Of a stretch of 64,000 bases of DNA, positions 43,757-55,615 are shown piece by piece; position 1 is the first letter of the stretch; every line of letters begins with the position of its first letter. The stretch covers positions 7,440,001 through 7,504,000 of the forward strand of contig CM065307.1 of the NCBI GenBank assembly GCA_033032175.1, in the 5' to 3' direction. Below the pieces are notes generated by a model. It searched no databases, was not told where the DNA came from, and saw only the letters and a program-made list of their open reading frames with translations. The translations under genes were made by a program, and so were the position numbers. Source of the stretch: Saturnia japonica (Eukaryota > Arthropoda > Insecta > Lepidoptera > Saturniidae).

Positions 43757-44810
43757 GTTAATAATAATATAATTCTTAGCTTGATTATAAATAAGTTCTT
43801 ATATGAAAGTTTTGAAACAAACTTCGGGTATGATTTATATGAGTATTTTCTCGAAAACCGATATTTTCATTTTAACGAAATACTATCCTAAGAGAATTTT
43901 CGTAGTCTGGCGCCGTCATCAATATTCCACGGTAATAAAATCGATTTGAATATAAATTGAGACAAGTAGACTTTTCCACGGTAGCCTTTGGCTATAAAAT
44001 ATACTATATCATTTCCGTTCGTGTGAAAATTGTTTTTTCCATGAAAATATATTATTTAGGGTGGGCAGTGAACGAGTGAGTAGGAATGATAAGTAGTTTG
44101 GTGTTGTGTTAATATAACAATGCCCAAATATTTGAAAGACGACATGAATATTTACTAATGATTTAAAATGAAATGTTTTCCTAAATAGTATGCTACTGTT
44201 TCGAATTATTTTACCATATACTTAATTTGTATATCATAATATATAGTACCTATGTAATATTATTTTTTGTTCGCGACTTTGTTCTCATTGTCCTAAAAAT
44301 TAAATTACTTGCACGCCACCTGTTGTAAACTGGTTGTACTGATAGACAAACCTTCGCAGGTTTGCGCACATAACTGCACTAAACTTTTGTCGCAGTCGGA
44401 TAAATAGTTTAGGAACTCATAGGGTACAATACAAACAAAAAAACATTCTTCTCTATATTTTTATAGATTATAGATGCATTTAAATGTATTCTATGAGATC
44501 TTAAACTACACATTCGCATATGAGATGACGATAGGTATAGCACAATGTAATTGAAATATCAAAATTTATAGACGTGGCTCTTCATTCACACGATTTTTTA
44601 TTAGTGCGTTAATACGTTAATAAGTTGCAACATTTAAAATACACCTATAAAATAGTTTGCGGTTTATCGATATTGCTGTAAAGAAATCGATCTTGAATTT
44701 ACTGCATAAGTTAGTTTTTAAAAATTTATCGAGCCGCTTCAACTACGCAGGGACATTACCTCTCTAAGCGTATTCTTAAGATCTATATACCTAATACTCT
44801 TTTCTCCTTT
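43757..44810. other. intron sequence without supported features
   Basis: AT-rich. Nothing supported. Confidence 0.4.
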
Positions 44811-45161
44811 TCATAACAAAACTACACGCGCTGGGCAGGCTGGGCTCCGCAGCCACAGCTTTACGTTAAACCCCATCTCGATGCAAACAAAAAGATTTCT
44901 ACATAATATCTTTGCCATACTGCGAAGCTGTAGAACTGACTCCCGATTAGTGTTCCTCCTTCCTACAAAATGGATCCCTTCAAACATAGCGATTTGGGAA
45001 GGCAATGAATGACATGCTGACTGTCGACGGATTGTAGATCTCTCGTTGGTCGCCGATGCCGTACCTATTACAATAAAAAAAGCGAAAAAACAGTGTTTCC
45101 TCCTCTCTTTCGAAGTAATATGCCTTACAGCCTGTTTTTCTTGAAATATTAAACAACGCAA
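44811..45161 (-). CDS. unrecognised 116-codon ORF, possible retroelement remnant
   Basis: The frame lies in a block less AT-rich than its flanks (44820-45070). It contains RRKHCFFAFFIVIGTASATN and later RNTNRESVLQLRSMAKILCR. No domain is recognised. The + strand text CGCTGGGCAGGCTGGGCTCC at 44830-44849 resembles a lepidopteran dispersed repeat, so it is more likely a repeat fragment than a gene. Confidence 0.2.
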   Translation of the reverse strand: MRCLIFQEKQAVRHITSKERRKHCFFAFFIVIGTASATNERSTIRRQSACHSLPSQIAMFEGIHFVGRRNTNRESVLQLRSMAKILCRNLFVCIEMGFNVKLWLRSPACPARVVLL

Positions 45162-45589
45162 TTACATTAGATTAAAAAGATGTTGTTAGCATAAAATGAA
45201 TGGGTAATGTATTAATTTATACTCAGGAACATAATTATCTTTATAAGTTATTCGCCAATAATATTAATTAAAAAAAAAGTATCTAAATCATTGTGACCTC
45301 GTTTGAACTCGACGATTGAAGAAATGCCGCCACTGCCAAATTAAACAAAAAATAAATTCAAACAAAAACCGAACATAAATACATAATATAATGTGACTTA
45401 GATATAATTGACTGATAGTACGAGAATGTTAGATAAGGTCGAGCACTTCCCTCTCCCCACACCTCTCTCTGTTATCGCAAATTAAAAATATTAAAAATTG
45501 GTTCTGGGTTCCAGATTATAAATACAGTTTTACCCATTTAATTCATTAAGAAAAGTAGGGTACAGAGAAATCTCTTCGGATCTCTTGAA
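45162..45589. other. intron sequence without supported features
   Basis: Nothing supported. Confidence 0.4.
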
Positions 45590-45790
45590 ATACATAGCTC
45601 CACTCTACAGAAGATCTTATGTTCGGTTCCTACGGTGAACAGGGATTCCAGGGTTCCTTCGGGTTTAAGGTAGGCATCGTGCTAGTGATACACATGATTT
45701 AGTGCTAGGCTTTCATAAGCTATGTAAACCGTTTGCCATCAAACGGATCGTAAGCTTGTTTGCCACCTTAGTTGTATACAAAAGAAAATT
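45590..45790 (+). repeat. LINE tail, copy 2
   Basis: TTCCTACGGTGAACAGGGAT, AAGCTATGTAAACCGTTTGC, CATCAAACGGATCGTAAGCT and TGTTTGCCACCTTAGTTGTA match 30530-30715. Confidence 0.6.
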
Positions 45791-45890
45791 AATTCATGCC
45801 CACGATTACAATTTTATCCTGTATTATTATAATGTATAATTTTATTGTGTAATTATAAATGTAGACAAGGTAAAATGAAAATACCCCTCA

Positions 45891-45956
45891 GCTCCCTTGG
45901 ATGACGAATTCGCCAATTTCACGTACGTTTCTTTTATGTAAGGAAGCCAAAGAGTT
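45891..45956. repeat. short hairpin repeat, copy 2
   Basis: AGCTCCCTTGGATGACGAAT ... TGTAAGGAAGCCAAAG, the same unit as 12775-12840. Confidence 0.65.
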
Positions 45957-48396
45957 TAAAACCCTCTACACAAGTAACCTATACATTGAGACCATTTCAA
46001 TGAGCTCAAACACGATACTTCTGCTGTAAGTTGGTGAGGAGCTAGCTATCCTGCAGATTTCAAATTATACTGCAGCGTCAGGTAAAGGTTGCCATGTTTT
46101 TGTAATATAATTGATCTTTAACATTCTAGCTATCCAACTTTCGACTCGATCAGACCTGTGGAAGGTGCTACGATGCCACAGACACAAACATACACTGATA
46201 CACAGATACACACGTAAAACTTTTAACGCTTCTCTGTTTGCGTTGGGGGTTAAAAACAAATAAAATAATCTTTTTTCTCATGCTGTGTCACTTCAATATA
46301 TTGAGATTTATTATTTACTGACCGAGTACTTATCAAGTTTCTTGCCTCTTTTACGCTACGCTACGCTTCTAACATTCCAAAATTCTCTTTTGCATTACTT
46401 TAAACTATTGCTAAATTGTAACAAACTTATTTCTCTCTCTCTCTGTAAAGTGATCACTAAATAACGTCTGTTTTTATTAAATTAACCATATAGTTAATTA
46501 AATAAACACAGAGTGGTCGGGAGGTCACTGATAATGTAACAGTAATGCTCTTATACTAACTATCGTCGCAACGGTTTCCTCACGTACGCACTCGCAACAT
46601 CTTTTTATTTCATTCATTACTTACTATACGCTATATTCATTCATGTGATGGCTATAATGAATGGATTAGTGACCCTCCCACTAGTATATATGTATTTACG
46701 TGTGTTATAACATAGTAATGATGATACTTAATAGGTAGGAAAGGTATCTAACAACGTTTTTTTTTTCAGAAATGTAGATACGAGTAATAATTATTTTTCC
46801 GGAATTCCTGATTTACAAATTTGAATTGAATTAGTAACAAGGTAAAAATAATCCTCAGGCAACCGGAACGCTTCTAGAAGAATTCTGGTATTATCACAAC
46901 GTAGTAGGAAAAATATTGTTTTTGATTCATAGGAGCTTGAAAGCGCTATTAATTAATACGTCGTGAGCTGGTGTGGTTGGCTTGGCCTGTACTTTCCCTC
47001 GGGAAGAGACTTGCCGAACAGACATTTATAGGCCGGTGTTGTAAATGTACTTATCCAGAGTAACTTGATGTTGTGCTTGATGTTGCCAAGTAGGTATGCG
47101 ACACTTTTGCTAGAAGTAAAGATTCTTAGCATGTGTTGCTATGTAAAATTGTATCCAATATGTATTTAAAAAATCCTATATATTTTATCCGATATAATTT
47201 AAAAAGATTGTTTCCATATTGGTTTGAATATTTTATGTTATCTGACTTAAAAAGTAACCGAATAAGCTTCGTTTCTGTTGATCCAAGGGTAAAAAAAAAA
47301 CAGTTTTTTATTATTTTCAATATGTCATACCTTTTGGATCAATTTGCAGACTTGAGAGGCTAGTCTACATCGAGAAAGATAAAAAAAAAATTGGTTTCGA
47401 AATTGTAGGACAACGTTATTATACAGAAAAAATATAAGTTTGAGAAACAAGCCGTTTTAGAGATATATTTTTTCTATTATATCGATTTATTCAAAAAGCA
47501 AATAAGATAAATAAATATCTAAAACTTGCAGGATCAATGCGTCTTATTAGTACCAACATACCCTCAAATATATTGATACCAGATATCCTTCTAGGGTCGA
47601 TTCACTATGCTTATCTTTCTATGCTTTTTACAAAAAAACATATTGATGTACAAATACATCACTATGCATTTAAGGGGTAAGATTCAGATAAGCAATGTTA
47701 CTGTTATACATTACAGATTATAAGATTCTAGTATCTTCAGTCGAGTTAGTCAAGCAATTTCTTGCCAACCAATCTATAAAATTAAAAAAGGGTTTACTTT
47801 ATAAATAACTAATATGTGTTTCGTCTTTCTCTACCTGTGGATAATGTATACATTGGAAAGTAAATGTTGAGTTATCTAAAACTTAAAAGTTTTTACGACG
47901 TTAGTTATCAGACTTTTTGTAACAGTTAAAAAGCAAAATGATCTTTATCCTAAATAAACATTTGCAGAATATATGATATATATAGTACTGAAGTCCGTCG
48001 TGATAGAGTTGGTGTTAATCATGACGCGAATAGATAAAATACTTTTTGACGAATAATAATTTATCACACGGTCGGAAGCGAAGGACGTTTGTTTGACGAA
48101 ATTGACGCCCCTTAATGAATTAGATACCCCGGAGAAAATTGACGGACGATGTCGCTCGATATGGGGTACGTACATCACGGTCGGCTAGCATAGTCGGCAA
48201 GTATAAATTGTGATGAATATCTGCTGAAGCTTGCTAGTTTAATTAGATTTTAAAAATAGGATACAGGGCTTTGTATGAATTTTGATAGCTTTTTGTATTT
48301 TACTACACTTGTACTTTGGAACATAAACTGTCACAAATTTAAAAGGCCTTAACTGCATCGCGGGTAATTAAACTTTTATATTAGTTCGATGAGTAT
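45957..48396. other. intron sequence without supported features
   Basis: No exon-like frame. A 76-codon + frame at 47133-47363 overlaps an open minus frame and is AT-driven. Confidence 0.4.
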
Positions 48397-48404
48397 GTTG
48401 AAAC

Positions 48405-49172
48405 TAGGGGTGTTGCGGATATTCGCATCCGCATCCACAAATGCGGAACATTCGCATTAATTTAGACATCTGCATCCGCATTCGCATCCGCATTAATCGA
48501 TGCGTAACTTTTAAGGATGCGAATTTATAAGTGCAAGGCGCAAGCGAGTAAGTAACTACATGTAAAGAAAGTGGCTGGGGCCAGTGAGCCGCGTGCCTCG
48601 CAATTAGCGATCCTAATTGGCCAATAGGAAGGCACACTTTGGTGACAAGTTCCTATAAGTTTTGTTAGTTTTGTTTTAGTAATCGACATGATTTCCATTG
48701 TGAATCAATTACAGTGTTTGTTTACTGGGTTTATCCAAGTTTTTTTCGTGGTTGATGAATATTTCGATGTAAATATTGAGTGAAAAGGTGAATAAAAATG
48801 TCGCCACCAACAAAAAACAGTTACTGAACTTATTTTACATTAGGCGATTTAAATGAAAATTCACTTAATTGGTGGAAATTTAATCATGTTGAACTTAAAA
48901 CTCTCTCCAGATTTGCACGAAGGCTGCAATATTACTTTTTATGAAATAGAATTCACCAAATGCTAATAAGACAGACTAAAAATTATATTAGTTTTGTTCT
49001 CAAATTAAATCAATTTTCATTTATTTATATACTTCAAATTGAAATATGTTTACAAAATCCTAAAATCCGCATTCGCATCCGGGGATGTGAGCCTCTAATA
49101 ATCCGCTTCTGCGGATGTCAATCATTGCATTTATTATTTATTGATTCAATTATTGCATCCGCAACAACCCTG
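48405..49172 (+). mobile_element. hAT-superfamily element with 8-bp target duplication
   Basis: The left end TAGGGGTGTTGCGGATATTC and the reverse complement of the right end, CAGGGTTGTTGCGGATGCAA, are terminal inverted repeats of hAT type. Target duplications are GTTGAAAC (48397-48404) and GTTGGAAC (49173-49180), 7 of 8 identical. GCATCCGCA-type subterminal repeats crowd both ends (48423-48505 and 49070-49155). The inside has a hAT dimerisation-domain remnant. 768 bp, non-autonomous. Confidence 0.82.
48846..48941 (+). pseudogene. hAT transposase dimerisation-domain remnant
   Basis: A + strand frame reads LNENSLNWWKFNHVELKTLS then RFARRLQYY. The WW-x-x-x...LS-x-ARR arrangement is that of the C-terminal hAT dimerisation domain (usually WW...FP-L-x-x-LA). 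The frame stops shortly after, and no catalytic domain is present. Confidence 0.6.
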
Positions 49173-49180
49173 GTTGGAAC

Positions 49181-50489
49181 TAACGAAATAAATATAATTT
49201 TTTTATTGTGACGTTGACATTGTTATAACGTACAGAAAATTTATTATCACGTACGTTTCAGTGACTATCTGAAGTACAGACAGTTGTGTTACTTAGTGAT
49301 CACTTTTTTAGTAAGCAATTACATGTCTAGTAAAGCTCGTATTATTCACAGGTTTTCAAATGTGATTAAACGTTTTGATTTCTTTCATACCTGTCGGCGT
49401 CCGTGGAAACGGAGGAACTAAAATTTGAAGTAATTAATCATCTTTCATTACTTATATATTATAGATCTCTCTCATACGGGATCCCTTGTAGTCTTATTGG
49501 TTGTTTGTATTATCTTGGATAATTTCAGGTGGAGCTGAAGTAGTTGTAAAAATATTGTTGCCTAAGCCTTATTGCTAACATAGTTTGGACCTAGGTTCTC
49601 TGTTTATTCTATAGTTATTAATGTTTGTTTGTTATGTACGCGGCTGTGTACAACTTACAACATCAACTTTTAAAATAAAGTTTCGCTAAAATAAATGTGA
49701 GTGTTTTAACATTTTTTTGGCGCCTACAGAAAAAAGGTTAATTTGTGAAGTGATAAATTGTACTTATTTAAAATTAAAAGATTTGTGATAAGAAACTACA
49801 TTTTAAAATTTAAAAGGTAAAAAAGTGGTTGCGTGTACTTATGTACGCACGTTAGAAGTTATAATTTTTTGAATAGTCAAATTTTCGGCGCCTATGCATC
49901 GTAGAACATCGAGGGGGAAGATAGTTTATGAGGCTTAGCAAGCAACTGCATGGTGTTGTAGACTTCGTGTTATAATGTGCGCGCGTCGTAAAAAATCACT
50001 CTCATATTTTTTAGTCTGTATAATTTCATTATAGATACATATTTATAAATAAGTTACAGTGCTGTTCATTTGATATCAGAAGCTTATTTACAAAGGGCAT
50101 ATACTATGATAAAGTTTTGAAATACATAAAGGAACGTTTTGTTATGATACGTTGACAAGTTCTAAAATGTCTATCAACCACGTGGTGTTAGGTATATGTA
50201 CTTCTCAATCCTATGCGTCTATGTGTAACTGTAATGTACACATATTCCAAGCTTCGTTAACGTGAAACGGGGCCACGTTTTCAACCGCAGTGTAAATATT
50301 TTAACGCTTCAACAGTTTCGGCAGACATCGTCGGGCCTACAATATTGAGATGCGGTTTCGAACATTGTTCGCGCTTGTACGTAAGTTGTATGTAAATTGT
50401 TCATAATGAATGTACGTACCGTTATGGTTACCATTCTCGTTTATTTATATATGATATGAAAGTAAAAATAAAATTATTACTTAATATGA
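49181..50489. other. intron sequence without supported features
   Basis: AT-rich. Nothing supported. Confidence 0.4.
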
Positions 50490-50706
50490 CAATTTTTAAC
50501 AAAAAAACAACTTCAAGAATTCCTTAGTGTATCTTCAAAGTTAAAGGTCCAATGCCAATGAAATTAAAATGGGACCACCCTTGCAGTATACCCTATCAAA
50601 CAAAATCATCCAAATCGGTTCTTAATTAAAGAAGTTATGGCTGAACATACTTTTAAAAAATACATTCGAATTGATAAAATCCGTCTTTTTTTGAAGTCGG
50701 TTAAAA
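50490..50706 (+). repeat. family C repeat
   Basis: AATGCCAATGAAATTAAAAT, GGGACCACCCTTGCAGTATA, AAAGAAGTTATGGCTGAACA and the end TTTTTGAAGTCGGTTAAAAA. Pairs with 39047-39270. Confidence 0.7.
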
Positions 50707-53236
50707 ATACTATTTAAACACCACAAGCTTTTATTCAATATTTCTCGTACTAAAACGAAAAAAATAATTTTATGTAAGGGTTGTGCCGAATTATATTTAT
50801 TTAAGTGAATATATAAAAATAAACCGATAGAGATCCTGTATAAAAGTGGCTTTGATTTTAGTACAACAGAAACATTGAACAAAAGCTTGTTTTTTAAAAG
50901 TATTTTTGAATTATTAATTACTCTCTCAACTTTTCACTTTCGTCTTAATCTATGCATTTCTAGTAATGCATTATTATTTTAACGTGTTTTGCCTGTTAAT
51001 TTCGTACTATTAATTATTCAATGAGTAGGTCTTCCATAGATTTAACTCGGCCCAACGCGGTGGCGTAAATTTTAGGTCCTAAACATACCACGGCGTGTTC
51101 CACTGTGCGGCCTTGCATACTCACTCAGCAATGTAATCTTCCGTCATATTAAATTTAATGTAACGTCATTTTAATTTCGTATTCTTCTCAGCAAACCCTT
51201 TCATTCGATACTTATATCATGGGGTGTATATAAAATATCTGGAATGACGTCACTTAGCTAACCATGCATTGTCATACTAAAGATGCAAAATTTCAGGTCT
51301 TTCGGTTGGGGTTATCGCTAATGTTTTATAACGTTGCAAGATTTAACCCATACTAACAAGGCAAGTTAATTAAGAGATTGTAATTAGGAATCTGTGTTGT
51401 AAAAATTTTGTATTCCTAGACCTATTCCGTTTTATGTTTAGTATTTAACTAGTTTAAAATTCAAATACATACAGCGAAAAGCTTACCTCGTGATGTTATA
51501 CGGCTGTTTTCAATAATCTAATAAGATGAAAGATGTCTGTTGTTAAGCTTTTGTACGAAGTAGCTATCCGAAGATACGTTATTGAAATGCAAAAGCTTAC
51601 CAACATATATATCTTTCTATCGTCAGTAAGAAAAACAGTGGTTAGATAGATTATTGAAAACGGCCGATAGTTAATATGGGAGTGGTTGTTGCGTTACTAG
51701 TCTGTCATTTGAGTCTTGAACATACTGTTCGTTAGTATAGGAACATTTACTTTTGAGCAATTATACTATTTTTTTTAAAATTATGTTTTAGAGAATATCG
51801 ATTTATATTCCAAAGTTTTAGTTCATATGACACTAGCATATTTGTTAAAAAATAAACATTCGTAATTTCTGTCCATGATGTTGATTACACTACTATCACG
51901 AAACTTTTTCAAGGTATTTTTCTTTTAAGAAGTAGATCAAATACAGATTAGGTAAATGTTTCTAGGGTTCGTAAGTATATGTTTCTCTATGTATAATTCA
52001 TAAGTATATAGCAGTGAAACGATCACAACGCCCCACTTCGTGTGTTCAGAACTAGTACCTATGTAATGATCACAAGAGCAAACCATAATTGACTGATTGA
52101 ATCAATCAACGTGCCTATACTTCTGCACACGTCCAATTTTCTCATTCCAAGTAGTTAGCTCTCAAAGGATGTATATATTTTGAGCTATATTCTGAAACGT
52201 GACTATTTATACACAATTTAATTGTGTAAAAACCAATACACTTGCAATGTAGGACGAAGTTAGAGCAATTAAAGGTTTTCAAATCAATAATCTTTATCAA
52301 TGTGTATCTATTTGTTTTAATATGGTTAATTTTCAAAGAAATGAGGTATTTTGGTCTTGGTTTTTGTATAAAAAATAATTTGTTGGATGTATTGATCGTA
52401 TCTTTCAGTTAATTTGCAGGACCCGTTTCGTAAAGGATAACGTAATCAGTAATTTTTACAGCGAATTATCCTAATTCAAAGTTTTGGTTTTCTAACTTAC
52501 TTTCGAAATAAACGTTAAATATATTGTGTTTATATTCATACTGTTATATTTCTCAGCCCATTCTGCGTTTCCTGCGGATCATAAGTACAGTAGATTTGGT
52601 GGGTCGATTGTGTTTACTTTGTTACTTCCACCTGAAAGAAAGTAAACAGTTGTTAATACTTTTACTTTATTTGAAAAAGAAGAAAAAAATCTCCAATGAT
52701 AAATTGAGGCAGGAAAAATTATTATGGACTCTCGCAATTTAATCAGTAATAAATCAAATATCTAAGTGTAATTAAACTTACTAACTTACTAACACTAACT
52801 GTTATTTTTTACTAAATGTTTTTTTACTAAATCATTTTAATGAACCATGTACTCGAGTATATATGAAGAAATAAAATAATTCCAGTTGCAATATAATATT
52901 CCTGGTATTGGTATGTTCTTAACCACTTGTTCATACGATAGACGGCGTCTCTTTATTCTTCCGATATCACACGTACATCCTTTTGTAATTCTTTACTTAT
53001 TCAGCTGCAAGAAATTAAACTAGAATTCTAGTTGTTGTTTACACTTTAAACAATGGAAAAGTTATTGTCCAATATACTTATATGTAACCATGTTACTCTA
53101 TGACGTGCGTCTGTTCCATTTGAAAGTAATGTTTATTACGATATACTTACTAACAGTGTTGCCAACTCTGAAATCAATCTGATCGAGAATTCATCAAAAA
53201 ATACGGTAGATTATTCGGAATTATATTGTCATATAC
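50707..53236. other. intron sequence without supported features
   Basis: AT-rich. No gene or repeat that I can support. Frames at 52142-52336 and 52524-52742 are not protein-like. Confidence 0.4.
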
Positions 53237-53239
53237 TAC

Positions 53240-54240
53240 TCTGCCAAAAAAGTACTGGGAAAAGATCAATAGTACACAAAATGTTAGTTATTCATCCAAA
53301 TTTATTTTATCGCCTTCAAAGTATGCTCCTTCAGAGAAACGATGATACACTTACGCCAACGGATAATCCAATCATCAAAACATTTCTTAAACGCTTTTTC
53401 CGGATTTCTCGTCGTGAATTTTCCTTTATGTCTTCTACCGAAGCCATCCATATCTGGTGAATAAGGTGGTTGTTTGATGGTATTTGTTGAGTTTTCGGTC
53501 AAAGATTTGTTCACAATGATGGCCTTGTGCGAAGGCGCACTATCGTGGTGCAAACTCTAACAATTTTCTTTCCAGAAATCTGGCCTTTTTCGTCGAATTT
53601 GCTCTCTTAAGCGCCACATAACGCTCAAATAATAAACTTTAATTACCGTTTGTCCTTTCGGTAAGAATTCCGAGTGCACAACACCGCGATAGTCAAAGGA
53701 AACAGTCAACATGATTTTAATTTTTGATCGACTTTGGCTGGTCTTTTCTGTTTCGGTTCAGTTGGAAGACGCCACTCCGAATCTTGTTGACTAGTTTGCA
53801 TGTCAATCTTGTAAACCCACGTCTCGTCACCAGTAACAATGCGTTTCACGAATGTTGGGTCGGAATTGACTCATTCAAGCATGACGACTCTTATGCGATT
53901 GAAATTTAGAGAAAATTCAGGTCTTTTGGGACTAGCCGAGCGGCAACATGTTTCATACCCAAGTGATTATTTAAAATGATACGGATCGACTCGTGAGACA
54001 GAAAGTTTAGCGGCTATCTCTCTCAAACTAGAATGAGAATTTACATTCACAATTTTCTTCACTTTTGCGATATTCACTTTCAGTTGAAGAAACTGCACAG
54101 TATTTAACTAAATGACGGATGCAACTCGAACTCCGTGCCAAAAGGAAAAACAAAAGTGCCAATCTAAAAAAAAATATAAAAAAATAGAATTTGAAACCAT
54201 AATCCAATTAACCATTTCCGATATTTTTTTGACTGTATGT
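53240..54240 (-). mobile_element. decayed mariner transposon
   Basis: About 1 kb. The left end CTGCCAAAAAAGTACTGGGA and the reverse complement of the right end, CAGTCAAAAAAATATCGGAA, look like diverged inverted repeats. In between, the minus strand encodes a broken mariner transposase in the expected order, with stops and frameshifts. No intact target duplication could be set. Confidence 0.7.
53302..54110 (-). pseudogene. mariner transposase pseudogene
   Basis: Readable pieces on the minus strand run from about 54110 down. They are an N-terminal helix region, DETWVYKIDMQTSQQDSEWR (Asp of the first catalytic motif) around 53760-53830, a YRGVVHSEFLPKGQT-like piece around 53640-53690, HHDSAPSHKA at 53520-53550 (second catalytic Asp), and PPYSPDM at about 53455-53475. 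Here the third motif has been damaged: MDGFGRR follows instead of the usual AxxDxFLFP. Many indels. Clearly dead and much older than the mariner at 16113. Confidence 0.75.
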
Positions 54241-54480
54241 ACATTTAAAATACGCTAGAATTACCTTGTTATTTTTTAAACAAAATCTTGAAAAAAAAAC
54301 TTATTCATTAATTTATGTCTCTAACTTTGATAACGTAATGCTTAACATAAAGACAGGTAACGAAAACGTTACGTTAACGTTACTTAAGTTCGTAATAATA
54401 AATATTTTCATTCGTTTTCTACTTTTTATTGTGAACAATACTTTAAAATACATATTGGAAAAATAAAATACATAACACAT

Positions 54481-54726
54481 CATCACGCCTGTATCTCCGA
54501 AGGTTTAGGTAGAGGTGTACTAAATGTATACCCACAGGTCGCCGGGTATGTTTTTAGATCCCATGTAATAGAGGGCGAACCAATTTTTATTAATCGGGCA
54601 CAAAGCCAAACTCCGAGCTGCTACTGAGAATTTCATAGAAAACTCAATAACTCTTTGCTCGACCTGGGAATCGAACCCAGTGCTTCGAGCATAGCAGTCG
54701 CGCTTCGGACCACTAGGCTAATGAGG
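54481..54726 (-). mobile_element. tRNA-derived SINE, lepidopteran type
   Basis: On the minus strand the head TTAGCCTAGTGGTCCGAAGC (A box) and CTGGGTTCGATTCCCAGGTC (B box) form a tRNA-related region. The body follows: ATGAAATTCTCAGTAGCAGC, TATTACATGGGATC, and CCTTCGGAGATACAGGCGTG, ATG. This order is a common lepidopteran SINE as I recall. It is about 245 bp, and a cloverleaf does not close, so it is not a functional tRNA gene. Confidence 0.75.
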
Positions 54727-55164
54727 CAGTTTGACTATTGAGAAAAGTTACATATTATCTATGATAAGTATTATTTATATTTAAAAATATTATTAAATTG
54801 GTTAATATAGGTTACAAATATTAAATTTGGAAGATTTTTATAAATATAACGATTATCAATGGGTCGGATCCGTGAATTACGGTGTTTTTTGCTACCGTAA
54901 TTATAATCCTACGGTAGGTGGTAGGTGGTAGATATATGCTGATTCCGGTGTGGTTGGCATCACTGCTTACTAAACATAATCATTAAACCAAAACAGTATC
55001 ATAAAAAAATTAATCGTTATTATATTATATTCATTATTTGATTGTTACAGTACAAGACTAGAGTTTTTTCTGTTTGAATTTACTTTTGAGTTCCCTCAAA
55101 CAGAAATCTTCTCGGCAATATAGAACGGTCTGCAAAGAAGAAAGCTTACTATATCGTCATGAAA
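54727..55164. other. intron sequence without supported features
   Basis: GGTAGGTGGTAGGTGGTAG-like short repeat near 54914. Nothing else. Confidence 0.4.
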
Positions 55165-55186
55165 CCAGTGTAATGCTTATCCATCC

Positions 55187-55615
55187 ATGATGAAATATGG
55201 TCTGGTTTCTTCTGCATCAGGTGACATCATATGTAACATGTTTTCTGACTATTTTCATTCTTCTTTTCTACATAATACACAGAATTCTTCACCTATTACA
55301 GACGGTTCAACATTCATTCTTGAGTCTTCTTCCAATATAAGTTCTATTGAAATTGTCTGTTCTGATATACAAAAAATTCTTGAAACTCTTGATCTTAACA
55401 AATCTGCAGGTCCTGATAACATACCTCCCATTTTAATAGTTAAGTGTGCAAATAGTATTTCTGTCCCACTTTCTCTTTTATATGAGCGTTCTCTTAAAGA
55501 TGGGGTAATGCCCGATATATGGAAATCTGCCTTAATTACGCCTGTTCATAAGAATGGCTCTAAAGACTTGGTCATTAACTACAGACCCATCACCAAACTT
55601 TGCATTTTTTTCTAA
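55187..55615 (+). pseudogene. LINE reverse transcriptase, N-terminal part before frameshift
   Basis: A 142-codon frame. ASGDIICNMFSDYFHSSFL (residues 10-28) is the pre-RT linker. LDLNKSAGPDNIPPILI and LYERSLKDGVMPDIWKSALI lead into PVHKNGSKDLVINYRPI, the usual start of the polymerase fingers. The frame ends at a stop just after a run of seven T residues. The next part of the same protein continues in another frame, so a +1 indel in the homopolymer is the simplest explanation. Confidence 0.85.

Noticed and set aside
47126..47363. Open frames on both strands near 47.1-47.4 kb
   Set aside because: AT-rich frames dominated by Phe, Tyr, Ile, Lys and Asn. Expected by chance.
48404..48637. 77-codon minus-strand ORF with MRMRMRMQM-like repeats
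   Set aside because: It arises from the GCATCCGCA subterminal repeats of the hAT element.
54650..54726. tRNA gene on the minus strand
   Set aside because: tRNA-like promoter boxes are followed by a typical SINE body, and the cloverleaf is incomplete.
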